From an uncultured Oscillospiraceae bacterium (GTDB taxonomy: Bacteria; Bacillota; Clostridia; Oscillospirales; Acutalibacteraceae), in the NCBI GenBank assembly GCA_900543395.1, contig UQQT01000006.1:8412-72411 (forward strand): DNA of 64,000 nucleotides, given 5' to 3'. A program made the position numbers and the translations under genes. The notes under the pieces were generated by a model, which worked only from the letters and a program-made list of their open reading frames with translations, was not told where the DNA came from and did no database searches. Each line of letters begins with the position of its first letter. Positions within the stretch are counted from its first letter, which is position 1. This document shows, in pieces, positions 34,019-42,955 of this stretch.

Positions 34019-35224
34019 TTATTTTTTGTAATTGACCGCAAGACCTCCGTCGGAAGTCTCCTTATATCTTCTCGACATGTCAAGTCCCGTTTCGTACATC
34101 GTTTTTACAACGGTATCGAATGATATTTTTCTCGTTGTGGTAAGGAAATTCGAAAGGCTCAGCGCGTTTATCGCTCTCATGGCGGCGACCGCATTTCTCT
34201 CAATGCACGGGATCTGAACAAGCCCTCCGATAGGGTCGCACGTAAGCCCGAGATGATGTTCCATAGCGACCTCCGCTGCGTACTCTATCTGATCTATACC
34301 CATTTCGAAAAGCTCCGCAAGCGCGGCAGAAGCCATGGAGCATGCGGCACCGACCTCCGCCTGGCATCCGCACTCGGCTCCGCTTATGGAAGCGTTTGTC
34401 TTTATAAGATTGCCGATAATTCCGCCCGCCGCGAGAGCGTGAGCGATTTGTATATCGTCAAATCCTTTCTGCTCCTGCATATAGCGCAGAACCGACGGAA
34501 CGACTCCGCACGAACCGCATGTAGGCGCGGTAACTATGATTCCGCCGCCCGCGTTCTGCTCGCTTACCGCAAACGCGTACGCGCATACGACCCTGTTTTC
34601 CTTTGTCTGTGCGGATTCGTCGATATGTCTTTGATTAAAAAGATAGCGCGCTTTTCTCTGCGTACCGAGTCCTCCGGGAAGCTCGCCGGATTTTACAAGT
34701 CCCTCGTTTATCGAATTCTTCATCTGCTCCCATATATTGAGCAAATACTCCGTAATGCCCGCGCCGTCAAATTTCTCGGCGTACTGCCACAGACGGATTC
34801 TGTTTTTTAAACAGTACTCACTGATTTCCGCAAATGAATTGTGGGGATATATCTCGGGCGGATCCTCGCTCGGAAGCCCCTCGTATTCGACGGCTCCCCC
34901 GCCGACGCTCGACGCTCTCTGTTTGCCTGTAAGCTCTCCGTTTTTATATGCGAAAAAGTCAAGCGTATTAGGGTGCGGAAGAGTTGAAATGTCCGTATCC
35001 TTATCAAAAATGATCTGCGTACGGTCTTCGCCCAGAACTTCCAGCAGAGCCTCGTCGGTCATGTGTCCTTTGCCCGTCATTGCAAGCGAGCCGTAAAGAA
35101 TGACCCTGAACGAGTCCGCATCGGGGAACATTTCAAGAATTTTTTTTGCCGCGTCGTTAGGTCCCATGGTGTGCGAACTCGACGGCCCCTTTCCGGCTTT
35201 ATACAATTGAGTTAATGATTTCAT
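34019..35224 (-). CDS. sdaA: Iron-sulfur L-serine dehydratase (single chain)
   Basis: Converts L-serine to pyruvate and ammonia with an oxygen-labile 4Fe-4S cluster. 401 residues from the ATG at 35224 (GAGG 7 nt upstream; the earlier in-frame ATG lacks an RBS). N-terminal beta domain with GPSSSHTMGP, C-terminal alpha domain with the cluster cysteines in APTCGSCGVVPS and AECGCQAEVG. Some clostridia split this enzyme in two subunits; here it is fused. Consistent with amino-acid fermentation. Confidence 0.94.
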   Translation of the reverse strand: MKSLTQLYKAGKGPSSSHTMGPNDAAKKILEMFPDADSFRVILYGSLAMTGKGHMTDEALLEVLGEDRTQIIFDKDTDISTLPHPNTLDFFAYKNGELTGKQRASSVGGGAVEYEGLPSEDPPEIYPHNSFAEISEYCLKNRIRLWQYAEKFDGAGITEYLLNIWEQMKNSINEGLVKSGELPGGLGTQRKARYLFNQRHIDESAQTKENRVVCAYAFAVSEQNAGGGIIVTAPTCGSCGVVPSVLRYMQEQKGFDDIQIAHALAAGGIIGNLIKTNASISGAECGCQAEVGAACSMASAALAELFEMGIDQIEYAAEVAMEHHLGLTCDPIGGLVQIPCIERNAVAAMRAINALSLSNFLTTTRKISFDTVVKTMYETGLDMSRRYKETSDGGLAVNYKK

Positions 35225-35255
35225 CCTGTACCTCATTTAATTAATATACATAATT

Positions 35256-35284
35256 ATTATATATTTTTATTTTGACAATATCAA
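35256..35284 (-). promoter_or_regulatory. Sigma-A promoter of the serine dehydratase gene
   Basis: Minus strand TTGATA (35284-35279), 17 bp, TATAAT (35261-35256). The divergent region 35225-35539 is AT-rich and otherwise shows only the promoter of the next gene. Confidence 0.75.
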
Positions 35285-35466
35285 GGATAAAATACAATAT
35301 TGTTGACTCTGTATACACGTTCGTTTACTTTTTATGGCATATATCCAAATAAAAGTAACGTTTAATAGTAAAAATAAATAAATTTTTTGGCATAATATTT
35401 CCTATTAAAGAAAGTTCATTTCCTTAATTTGTCCATTAATAAACTATTCAAAAATAATTATTTTTG

Positions 35467-35495
35467 TTGCATTTTTTTTATATATATGATACAAT
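35467..35495 (+). promoter_or_regulatory. Promoter of the GPH-type transporter gene
   Basis: TTGCAT (35467-35472), 17 bp, TACAAT (35490-35495) with TG one base upstream (extended -10). Confidence 0.72.
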
Positions 35496-35539
35496 TAGTT
35501 TTGTTAAATTATAAAAGAAAAAGAAAGGGAGATGTTATA

Positions 35540-37114
35540 GTGTCGGACGAAAACAAAAATAACGCCGAGTCCTCGAATCCGGGCGAAGTGAATTACGTCT
35601 ATCAAAACAGACGTTACGTCGGTAGAAAAGAAACCGTCGGATTCGTTCTCTGGGACGCGGCGCAAAGTTTTAACATCAACACTTATTCCGGCAGATTTGT
35701 AACGAACGTTTTACAGATCGATCTCGGACTCCAGGCAATCGAACAGACTATCAACGGAATATGGGACGTCGTCAATGATATTTTCATGGGAGCGATCATA
35801 GATAAAACCCGTACCCGCTGGGGTAAGTTCAGACCGTATCTGCTTTTACTTGCGGTTCCCGGTCTCATCCTCACCGCTCTCTACTGGCTGCTGCCGATTC
35901 TTTTTGCGGGCAGAACGAGCATGGACATCACAAAGTTCGTATTCTACTTTGTCCTCGCATTCATCAGAGAGGGTATCGGCACGTTCCAGAGCATTGCAAG
36001 AACAGGTCTGCTGTCAACGATAACGCCTCACCCCGTCGACCGAACAAGGCTTATAACGCTTGCTAACTTCGCTTCGGGTACATTCGGCGAAAAACTTCCC
36101 GAACAGATTACGACGGTCATTCTCGACCTTATCGATAACAAGGTTCTTACAAAAACCTTCAATGCCACACAAAAACAGTTATATCTCGTAACGTTCGTCG
36201 GCATGGGTCTTTTCACAACCATCGTTTCCAGCGGTATGTCAATGTGGTTCTTTATGAATTCAAGAGAGAGAATCATGCAGTCTGTTGAATCACCGAGCCT
36301 GAAGCAAAGCTTTAAATCGATTCTGAACAACAAGCCCGTACTGCTGCTCACGCTTTCCGACTTTCTAAGCAGCTTCGGACTGAGCGGAAGCAAGCAGGAC
36401 TACTACGTTGACGTTCTGCACTTTGCTTCGATGACGCTTATCGCAGGTATTCCCGCGGCTCCCCTGTCGCCTGTCAGCTACTCATACGTTCCGTGGCTGA
36501 GAAGAAAATTCTCATCAAAGGTTCTGTACATATTCAGCCGTTATATAGACAACATCCTCAAAGTACCTATTTTCCTTATCGGATGTATCGGAATGAAGAA
36601 GGACTTCTCGGGCGGTATATATCAGAACAAATGGGCAATGTGCGTAGTCATGATGGTTTGGGAAGTCATTTGGACGCTGTTCTACGGTTTGAAATCGGTT
36701 ATCGGTACGGAAATGTATAACGAATCCATGGACTACTGCGAATGGAAAAACGGCTACCGAACGGAGGCTATGACGTCGGTTGCAAAAGGTCTTGCGGCTA
36801 AGGTTGCAAATAAGGTCAGCTCCGTTATCACTACTATTCTTAAAAAAGCGGTTAATTATAATACGTCGGCTTACATTGAGGGACGCGAACAGCCGAACTC
36901 GGTTAAATTCTATCTTTTCGCAATGTTTACCGTCGTTCCTGCTCTAACCAGTTCGCTCGGAATAATTCCGATGCTCTTCTACGATCTTGACGGTAAGAAG
37001 AAAGAGCAGATGTACAACGAGCTTCTCGAGCACCGTGCGGCAATGCAGCAGAAAGTTAACGCCGACGCAAAACACGTTACCTCGGCTTCCGCTTCCGAAT
37101 CCGCAGGCGAATAA
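35540..37114 (+). CDS. GPH/MelB-like MFS sugar transporter
   Basis: 524 residues from the GTG at 35540 (AAAGGGAGA upstream); an upstream in-frame ATG at 35429 would run through the promoter. About 12 membrane segments. IWDVVNDIFMGAIIDKTRTRWGKFRPYLL (in part: NDIFMGAIIDKTRTRWGKF) is the glycoside-pentoside-hexuronide:cation symporter signature with the membrane Asp residues that bind cation and sugar in MelB. The soluble N-terminus (about 45 residues) is longer than usual. Not linked to any glycosidase gene, so the sugar is unknown. Confidence 0.85.
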   Translation: MSDENKNNAESSNPGEVNYVYQNRRYVGRKETVGFVLWDAAQSFNINTYSGRFVTNVLQIDLGLQAIEQTINGIWDVVNDIFMGAIIDKTRTRWGKFRPYLLLLAVPGLILTALYWLLPILFAGRTSMDITKFVFYFVLAFIREGIGTFQSIARTGLLSTITPHPVDRTRLITLANFASGTFGEKLPEQITTVILDLIDNKVLTKTFNATQKQLYLVTFVGMGLFTTIVSSGMSMWFFMNSRERIMQSVESPSLKQSFKSILNNKPVLLLTLSDFLSSFGLSGSKQDYYVDVLHFASMTLIAGIPAAPLSPVSYSYVPWLRRKFSSKVLYIFSRYIDNILKVPIFLIGCIGMKKDFSGGIYQNKWAMCVVMMVWEVIWTLFYGLKSVIGTEMYNESMDYCEWKNGYRTEAMTSVAKGLAAKVANKVSSVITTILKKAVNYNTSAYIEGREQPNSVKFYLFAMFTVVPALTSSLGIIPMLFYDLDGKKKEQMYNELLEHRAAMQQKVNADAKHVTSASASESAGE

Positions 37115-37142
37115 TAAAACAAATTCAATAATTACGATAAAA

Positions 37143-37172
37143 GGCGTGACCGAAAAGTCACGTCTTTTTTTT
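37143..37172 (+). terminator. Terminator after the GPH transporter gene
   Basis: GGCGTGAC pairs with GTCACGTC over CGAAAA and is followed by eight T residues. Confidence 0.85.
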
Positions 37173-37210
37173 GTCTTCATATAATTAAAAGTATGCAGGA
37201 ATTCAAACTG

Positions 37211-37486
37211 TTATTTAAATAAGTCGCTGCGGGTTCCTGTTCGTGATAAAGTTAAAACCAAAACATCATTATCAATACGATAAATCAACAGCCGATAGGG
37301 AGATATATGACGCTCTCTAAATTCGTCTCAATTACCTGTCAGAAAGTGATATCCGTTTTTATCGTGTAAAATATCACCGCACGATAAAACCCTGATAACA
37401 TCGGCAAGGAAATATTCATACCTCGTTTTCATTAAAAGCTTATAATCCTTTTTAAACTGTGACGTCCTGATAACATCAAAGATCAT
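37211..37486 (-). pseudogene. Broken YafQ-type mRNA interferase toxin
   Basis: Reading from the ATG at 37486 gives a YafQ protein (RTSQFKKDYKLL at the start, HFLTGN, then FRERHISP, LLIYRID and a C-terminal TLSRTGTRSDLF), 91 codons as in the family, but a TGA at 37330-37328 falls exactly where YafQ proteins have the conserved Trp of the LxGNW(K/E)G motif. Other active-site positions are also lost: the DW after HxxP is YR, and the last catalytic His (GTH) is Arg. TGA is an ordinary stop elsewhere here (e.g. at 46503), so this is decay, not recoding. Partner of the frameshifted antitoxin just upstream. Confidence 0.8.
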
Positions 37487-37490
37487 TATT

Positions 37491-37740
37491 TTAACTCCAT
37501 AGAGGCTGTTCCTCATCGAAATAACGTTTTACAGACGGAGCATGAGCGATTCTTTCAGCTTCACGCATTGCATATATCGTTTCATTATTCGGCTGCTCCA
37601 ATCTTACATCAAAAGTGAAACCTCCGGTGCGAAGCGACTGACGCAAAAAAAGACATTAACGGCAGTGGTCAGATTCATACACCTTCTCCGTAAAGAGTTT
37701 CACATTTTGTTTTATATCACCGGACAAAAAAGAGTACCGC
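37491..37740 (-). pseudogene. Frameshifted RelB/DinJ-type antitoxin
   Basis: Fragments of a DinJ antitoxin are recognisable in three frames: SGDIKQNVKLFTEK, then MNLTTAVNVF, then RQSLRTGGFTFDVRLEQPN to a stop at 37491. The middle and last pieces are joined by a run of seven T where the reading frame needs five; the first and middle pieces by one extra base. It ends 4 bp before the toxin ATG, the usual antitoxin-toxin order. Confidence 0.72.
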
Positions 37741-37768
37741 CGCATCTGAAACAATTCGAAAAGTGTTA

Positions 37769-37860
37769 AACTGTTTAAACACAAAAAAGCTTTAAATGCT
37801 CTGAACTGTTTAAGCACAAAAAGGCTATAAATGCTCTGAACTGTTTAAGCACAAAAAAAA
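37769..37860. repeat. 35-bp tandem repeat, about 2.6 copies
   Basis: Units start at 37769, 37804 and 37839 with AACTGTTTAA(A/G)CACAAAAA; the last is cut by the terminator. Copies differ at only a few bases, indicating recent slippage or duplication. No spacers, so not CRISPR. Confidence 0.8.
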
Positions 37861-37884
37861 GAGCCGTCCTTTCAGACAGCTCGA
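37853..37884 (-). terminator. Terminator of the 38545-37922 gene
   Basis: Minus strand stem GAGCTGTC / GACGGCTC (one U-G) at 37861-37882 and eight T residues from the A-run 37853-37860. Confidence 0.8.
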
Positions 37885-37921
37885 TTTTTTGATTCGATAA
37901 TTAAACCTTAATCAGTTTAAA

Positions 37922-38545
37922 TTATTTCTTCTTGGTTACTACGAAAGCAACAGCAGCAAGAGCAGAAACGCCTGCGATTACAGCGATACCAGCGTCACCG
38001 GTCTTCTTGATGTTCTTGGGCTTCTTAGTGGTGGTCTCGGGAGCCTTAGTGGTGCCAGGAGTTACGGTAGTAGTCTCAGAGGGCTTCTCATAAGCCGGAG
38101 TATCAACTACAACAGAAGCGGATTTCTTCATTCCGTCGATCTCAGTACCGTCAGCAGTCTTGATTTCAAGGCTCTTAACGCCGTCCTTAACCTTGAGAAC
38201 GAAAGTACCGATCTCAACATAAGCGGTGTCGAACTGCTCCATGCTCATTGCGGAACCGGAGAGAAGCTTTGCGCTGTCAGCGGTCTCACCTGCAACAGCA
38301 GTGTAGGAACCCTTGAAGGGAGTTGCGCTTACGAAAGTCGCTGCGTCATGGTCATAGTCAAGGAAGAGACTGGCAGTCTCTTTTGCGCCGTTAGCACCGA
38401 GCTTAATGGTGAGCTCTCTGGTCTCAGCATTGAATTTAGTTTCAATGCTAACAGAAGAAGCGTCAGCAGCAAAAGCTACAACACCAAGGCATGCCGTGAG
38501 GGCAAGAGCGATTACGCAAGCAAGAATTTTCTTTGCAAGTTTCAT
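37922..38545 (-). CDS. Secreted LPXTG-like anchored protein, possible cohesin-like fold
   Basis: 207 residues, RBS AAGGAAGG. Signal peptide ends VVAFA (about 26). Residues 30-145 are beta-rich with spacing reminiscent of cohesin domains (ETRELTIKLGAN, ASLFLDYDHDAATFVSA, YVEIGTFVLKVKDG); the cohesin assignment is inference, and no dockerin is seen in the window. Then a Thr/Pro stalk (TTTVTPGTTKAPETTTKK), a degenerate sorting motif IKKTGD, hydrophobic segment and KKK tail. Expressed from a near-perfect promoter, with codon choice unlike its neighbours. Confidence 0.8.
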   Translation of the reverse strand: MKLAKKILACVIALALTACLGVVAFAADASSVSIETKFNAETRELTIKLGANGAKETASLFLDYDHDAATFVSATPFKGSYTAVAGETADSAKLLSGSAMSMEQFDTAYVEIGTFVLKVKDGVKSLEIKTADGTEIDGMKKSASVVVDTPAYEKPSETTTVTPGTTKAPETTTKKPKNIKKTGDAGIAVIAGVSALAAVAFVVTKKK

Positions 38546-38601
38546 TGGTAAAACCTTCCTTAAAAAAATTTTCTATTATCCTCTGCGAATAATACAGTTG
38601 T

Positions 38602-38630
38602 ATTATATACTAACGTTCCGTTTAAGTCAA
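38602..38630 (-). promoter_or_regulatory. Sigma-A promoter of the anchored protein gene
   Basis: Minus strand TTGACT (38630-38625), 17 bp, TATAAT (38607-38602). Confidence 0.85.
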
Positions 38631-38678
38631 GTATTTTTTTAAAAAAATACACCGGCACATTTCACAAATCATGACAAT

Positions 38679-38707
38679 TTGACATTCTTCGCTTTATATA
38701 ATATAAT
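38679..38707 (+). promoter_or_regulatory. Perfect sigma-A promoter of the uracil-DNA glycosylase gene
   Basis: TTGACA (38679-38684), 17 bp, TATAAT (38702-38707), divergent from the preceding promoter. Confidence 0.85.
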
Positions 38708-38739
38708 CATTATATAATATATAAAAGGAGGAAAACCTC

Positions 38740-39306
38740 ATGAGCGACAGTTTTTCACTTCTCAAGGAAGAATGTCTGTCATGCAGAAAATGCAGACTCG
38801 CCGAAACGCGGACGAACGTCGTATTCGGAATCGGAAACGAACATTCCAAAATAATGTTTATAGGCGAAGCTCCGGGCGAAAACGAGGATTTAAGCGGAGA
38901 GCCGTTCGTGGGCAGAGGAGGCAAGCTGCTTGACAATTATCTGTCCGTAGTCGGCTTCGACCGCAATACGAATGTTTATATAACAAACACGGTCAAATGC
39001 CGTCCTCCGAAAAACCGCGACCCAATGCCCGACGAACAGGAAAAATGCATCGGGTATTTAAGGGAGCAGTTTAAAATAATACAGCCCGCGATAGTAGTTT
39101 GCCTCGGAAGAATAGCCTCATGCAAGTTAATTAAACCCGATTTTAAGGTTACGAAAGAACACGGAGTATTTTTCGATAAAAAGGGAACTCTTTTTGTGGG
39201 AACTTTTCATCCCGCCGCACTTCTGCGCGACCCGAGAAAAAAAGAGGACGCGCTCGGCGATTTTTTAAAAATAAGAGAAAAAGCAGAAGAACTTAATTTG
39301 GTGTAA
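38740..39306 (+). CDS. udg: Family 4 uracil-DNA glycosylase (4Fe-4S)
   Basis: Removes uracil from DNA. 188 residues, AGGAGG start. N-terminal cysteines in CLSCRKCRL and TVKCRPPKNRDP supply Fe-S ligands; motif A is GEAPGENED, followed by GEPFVGRGGKLLD, and the C-terminal motif is FHPAALLRDP. These are the hallmarks of the thermostable-type UDGa family, which replaces Ung in many anaerobes. Stands alone. Confidence 0.94.
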   Translation: MSDSFSLLKEECLSCRKCRLAETRTNVVFGIGNEHSKIMFIGEAPGENEDLSGEPFVGRGGKLLDNYLSVVGFDRNTNVYITNTVKCRPPKNRDPMPDEQEKCIGYLREQFKIIQPAIVVCLGRIASCKLIKPDFKVTKEHGVFFDKKGTLFVGTFHPAALLRDPRKKEDALGDFLKIREKAEELNLV

Positions 39307-39336
39307 ACAATAATTTACCGAGGTAAATTATTGTTT
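39305..39336. repeat. Perfect 15-bp palindrome of the AATTTACC/GGTAAATT family
   Basis: Arms 39305-39319 and 39322-39336 around GA, beginning right at the udg stop. T-rich 3' side, so it may double as a terminator. Confidence 0.7.
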
Positions 39337-39380
39337 CAGTGATTAGCGGTCAGTTGTCAGCAGTCAGTATTACGTAATTT

Positions 39381-39450
39381 CTAACCACTGCCCGCCGCCT
39401 GCTGTTCACTGCAATAATTTATTGCGTGCAACGCGGTAAATCATTGTTTT
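39381..39450. repeat. 31-bp intergenic repeat copy 2 and adjoining palindrome
   Basis: 39381-39411 repeats 25890-25920 with several changes; 39411-39450 (CAATAATTTATTG ... GGTAAATCATTG) is another degenerate member of the palindrome family. Confidence 0.5.
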
Positions 39451-39479
39451 ATATTTTTTACAATAAAATTAAACATATT

Positions 39480-39510
39480 CGGACGGCAGAGAGTAAATCC
39501 CTGCCGTCCG
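39480..39510 (-). terminator. Terminator of the coiled-coil transporter gene
   Basis: Perfect 10-bp stem CGGACGGCAG (39480-39489) with CTGCCGTCCG (39501-39510). Confidence 0.7.
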
Positions 39511-39520
39511 AGTTTCATTA

Positions 39521-42025
39521 TTATTTTTTCTTTGATTTTGCGGCTTTTTTCTCCGCTTTTATCTTCTTTGCGTACGCGTCGGCTTCTTCCTGTTCTCTTA
39601 TCGCCTGTTCTCTTTCGCGGGCCTCGGTCTCCTCGGCTCTGCGCTTTGCTTCATCGTACATTGCGTTAAGCTCGTCAAGATGATTGTAATTTTCATACTG
39701 CGAGACGAGTCTCTCCGCGTCGTTGTACGCCTTTGCCGCAAGGCTGTAATGGAAGTGAATATCGTTCTGTTTTTTTTGTTTGGCAAGATTTTCCTTTTTC
39801 TTTGCCTTTAATCCGTCGATCTCTTTGCGAAGTCTTGCGATTTCAAGAGAATCCTTTTCTTTCTTCGCAACGGCGGAAAGAGTGTACGTCTCCTTAAGCT
39901 TCTCGTCGAGCGAGTCCTCCTCGTCAAACAGAGACTCGAGAATCGTAAAATCGGGCTTTACAAGCTTCGTTACGTCGGGATAATACTTCTCGATTGCCTT
40001 TTTCGAGGCAAGCTTTTTCTTAGCCGTCTCGACAGCGAACTTTTTAAGCTCCTTCTCCTCCTCGGTATTCGAGGGAAGCGACTGTGCGGAATGAAGCTCC
40101 TTGAGAATATCCTCACGGCTCGTCGAAGCAAGCGCGGGGAGACCTGCGTCGAGAACCTTTTTATAAACGCTCAGCCGGGTTTTATAGATAGGCGTAGAGA
40201 ATTTATCAAGCTCGTCGCAGACGAATTTTGAAATATCGATTTTCTCATTGAATTCGAGCGCGTCTCTGTATGCCTTTTTTGCCTGCTTCCTTGACGCTTT
40301 ATAATCCGCGCGGGCAAGCCTGCAAGCCTTTTTGTATGCTTCCTTTTCGTCCTTTGACGCACCCTTTGCGTATTTTTCGACTTTTCTTGCGGGATCGGGC
40401 TTATAATCTTCTTTATTAACGCTTACATAATCGGCTTTTGCCGTGGCACGGGCTTCGTTGATTATATCGATAGCGTCGACCAAGTCTCTGTCCTTAAGAC
40501 AGTTGTTACTGTAATCCTCAAATAACGCTCTGATTTTAAGAACCTTGACAACGCCCTTCTGTTTCTTTTCCGTAAAGTCGTAGAAAAAGTAGGGAACGAC
40601 GTTGAGAAACGCGCCGACAGCTGCCATAATTATAAGAACTGACATTAATCTATATAAAAGCCCGGGTTCACCCGTATTAACGTCAAGTATATCGTAAGGC
40701 GACGCATAGCCGTTATTGCTGCTGATTCCGTAATATTTCTGAACGGCGGGAAGAATGGATGACGTAAAGAGCGTTACAATACTTCCTATCGTGCCGACAG
40801 CCGCAAACATTCCGTCGATTCTCTCGCCCGTTTTATACTGCTGATAGTCTCTGATATCCGCCTGTATCGCGGGCGCGGTAATCTGCTCGCTCGCGCCGAC
40901 GAACCAGTTAAAGTACACGCAGATAAACAGCCACCAAATATTATGCATACCGAGGAGCATTGCCAGTATGCAGACTATATTCATAAAGTTTGCAAGAATA
41001 AGCACCATCTTTTTACCCCATTTTCTGACGAGAACGGGAGTAAGAAGCATACCCCAGAAAGACGCGTTTCCGATAAGAGTCTGAATAAGAGCGTACTGCG
41101 TGCCATTTGCGGTATGACCGTAGTTATACGACCATGTGAGAATATTTCCGTACGCGCTTTCGAGAAATCCGATCCATCCGGCAAGAGAAATTATCCAGAA
41201 ATACTTATTCTTTGCGACTTCCTTAATAGCGTATGAGAATTTAATCTGAATGGTATGGGACTTAGCCTGAACGATCTTCTCCTTCGTATTTGCAAATACG
41301 AGAATCGTAAGAGTGATACCGAGAATCGCAAATATCGGGTAGGAATATCTGTAAACTCTGATGTCGTAAAGGTTGTCGTTCGTAAATACCTGCGCGACTA
41401 TCGGGAGGGCTATGTTAATGATAGAAGGAGCGAGCGAGTAAACAACGCTCTTGACCGCAAGAACGTCGGTACGCTCCTGCGTGTTGGGAGAGAGGACGTG
41501 TATAAGATTGGTATACGCGTCGTTGAAGAAGTTATAATAAAACTGTAAAAGAAGATTGAAAACAAGAACTATAGCGCATGTTGCGATATAATCAGCGCTC
41601 TTGCCGAAAATCATGCCTGTTCCGACAATATTCGCAAGCTTGTCATACGGGAACCATACGTACGCAACGGATATTACCGCCGTCGGAATACCCATGGATA
41701 AGAGGTACGGTCGGTATTTACCCGCCTTGTTCCTCGTATTATCAACCATGTTCGCCCTCAACGCGGTGAGAGGAATGTTCGCGAACGTGTCTATAAGATA
41801 CAATATGTACATATCGTCAGGAGCAATACCTATCGCGCCGCCGACTATCATGTTCGTCGTACCGACTATAAGCGAAACGCCGATTGTCATAATGAAATAC
41901 GCGCCGATTCCTCCGACTGCGTACGCGGCGATCTCCTTAAATGTCATGTATTTGCCTAAAGGCGGAATCTTCCAGTAGGTCCGCACCTTATCAACGACGC
42001 CGGACACCTTCTCTTTTACATTCAT
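39521..42025 (-). CDS. GPH-like MFS transporter with a long cytosolic coiled-coil tail
   Basis: 834 residues, nearly twice the usual GPH length. Residues 1-505 hold about 12 membrane segments with a GPH-like loop (RANMVDNTRNKAGKYRPYLLS, in part NTRNKAGKYRPYLL). Residues 510-834 are a soluble, Lys/Glu/Ala-rich region with several heptad-like coiled coils (EKDSLEIARLRKEIDGLKAKK in part: LEIARLRKEIDGLK; ERLVSQYENYNHLDELNAMY) and a basic KKAAKSKKK end. The tail has no known catalytic motif and is presumably a scaffold or sensor (inference). RBS ACGGAGG. No sugar-metabolism gene is adjacent. Confidence 0.8.
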   Translation of the reverse strand: MNVKEKVSGVVDKVRTYWKIPPLGKYMTFKEIAAYAVGGIGAYFIMTIGVSLIVGTTNMIVGGAIGIAPDDMYILYLIDTFANIPLTALRANMVDNTRNKAGKYRPYLLSMGIPTAVISVAYVWFPYDKLANIVGTGMIFGKSADYIATCAIVLVFNLLLQFYYNFFNDAYTNLIHVLSPNTQERTDVLAVKSVVYSLAPSIINIALPIVAQVFTNDNLYDIRVYRYSYPIFAILGITLTILVFANTKEKIVQAKSHTIQIKFSYAIKEVAKNKYFWIISLAGWIGFLESAYGNILTWSYNYGHTANGTQYALIQTLIGNASFWGMLLTPVLVRKWGKKMVLILANFMNIVCILAMLLGMHNIWWLFICVYFNWFVGASEQITAPAIQADIRDYQQYKTGERIDGMFAAVGTIGSIVTLFTSSILPAVQKYYGISSNNGYASPYDILDVNTGEPGLLYRLMSVLIIMAAVGAFLNVVPYFFYDFTEKKQKGVVKVLKIRALFEDYSNNCLKDRDLVDAIDIINEARATAKADYVSVNKEDYKPDPARKVEKYAKGASKDEKEAYKKACRLARADYKASRKQAKKAYRDALEFNEKIDISKFVCDELDKFSTPIYKTRLSVYKKVLDAGLPALASTSREDILKELHSAQSLPSNTEEEKELKKFAVETAKKKLASKKAIEKYYPDVTKLVKPDFTILESLFDEEDSLDEKLKETYTLSAVAKKEKDSLEIARLRKEIDGLKAKKKENLAKQKKQNDIHFHYSLAAKAYNDAERLVSQYENYNHLDELNAMYDEAKRRAEETEAREREQAIREQEEADAYAKKIKAEKKAAKSKKK

Positions 42026-42159
42026 GACAAACCTCCGTAAATCATACTTAAGTATAATTTTAACACAGATTCAACATTAAAACAACCATAAAACACAAAA
42101 TAATAATGAAATTCGTGTGAATTTCGGTTTAAATTGTTTTTCTTTTTTACAGTATGATT

Positions 42160-42199
42160 AAAAAAAGACGCTTTTCTATCAAGCAGATAAAAAAACGTC
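42160..42199 (-). terminator. Terminator of the amino-acid ABC operon
   Basis: 14-bp stem with two G-U pairs on the minus strand (42167-42180 with 42186-42199), followed there by seven T residues. Confidence 0.85.
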
Positions 42200-42223
42200 C
42201 CGTTATTTTCGGTTTAAATTAAA

Positions 42224-42955
42224 TTAAAGCACGCATCTGAGGAAATCCTTGGTTCTCTCGTTCTGCGGGTCGGAGAAAATCGCCTCGGGAGTACCCTCCT
42301 CCATAATAACGCCGTCAGCCATGAATACGACTCTGTCCGCAACGTCGCGCGCAAAGCCCATCTCATGCGTAACGACTATCATCGTCATGCCGCCCTCGGC
42401 AAGCTCCTTCATAACGGAGAGAACCTCACCGACCATCTCCGGGTCAAGCGCGCTTGTCGGCTCGTCGAAAAGCATTATATCCGGGTGCATGGCGAGTGCT
42501 CTCGCAATAGCGACTCTCTGCTGCTGACCGCCCGAAAGCTGACGGGGGTATGCGTCCGCCTTGTCGCGAAGCCCTACCCTGTCGAGAAGTTCGTAGGCTT
42601 TCTTTTCCGCCTCGGCTCTCGTCATTTTTTTAAGCTCAACGGGAGCCATCATTATATTCTTTTTAACCGACATGTTCGTAAACAGGTTGAACTGCTGGAA
42701 AACCATGCCGACATTCTCTCTGAATTTATTTATATTAGTATGCTTATCCGTAATAAGCGTACCGTCGACCTCGATTGAACCGGACGTCGCGCTCTCAAGC
42801 TGATTGAGACATCTGAGCAGAGTAGACTTACCGCTGCCGGAGGGGCCTATAAGACAAACGACTTCGCCCTCCTCGACCTCCATATTAATACCTCTGAGTA
42901 CCTCAAGGTCGTCGAAGGACTTATGCAGATCGGTTACTTTTACTTTTTTTGTCAT
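42224..42955 (-). CDS. Polar amino-acid ABC transporter ATP-binding protein
   Basis: 243 residues. Walker [10 protein letters not shown], signature [17 protein letters not shown], Walker [21 protein letters not shown] (in part: [11 protein letters not shown]) and switch VTHEMGFA, exactly the GlnQ/TcyC/ArtP pattern. Its start overlaps the permease gene by 35 bases. Energises uptake of a polar amino acid or cystine with the two upstream genes. Confidence 0.95.
   Translation of the reverse strand: MTKKVKVTDLHKSFDDLEVLRGINMEVEEGEVVCLIGPSGSGKSTLLRCLNQLESATSGSIEVDGTLITDKHTNINKFRENVGMVFQQFNLFTNMSVKKNIMMAPVELKKMTRAEAEKKAYELLDRVGLRDKADAYPRQLSGGQQQRVAIARALAMHPDIMLFDEPTSALDPEMVGEVLSVMKELAEGGMTMIVVTHEMGFARDVADRVVFMADGVIMEEGTPEAIFSDPQNERTKDFLRCVL

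Noticed and set aside
37328..37330. TGA in the YafQ gene as selenocysteine or reassigned codon
   Set aside because: Several intact genes use TGA as a stop, the other catalytic residues of the toxin are also lost, and the antitoxin is frameshifted, so decay explains it better.
37769..37860. Possible CRISPR array
   Set aside because: Units are directly tandem with no unique spacers, only about 2.6 copies, and no cas genes in the window.
37922..38545. Cellulosome scaffoldin
   Set aside because: One uncertain cohesin-like domain only, no dockerin or glycoside hydrolase in the window; kept as an anchored protein of unknown role.
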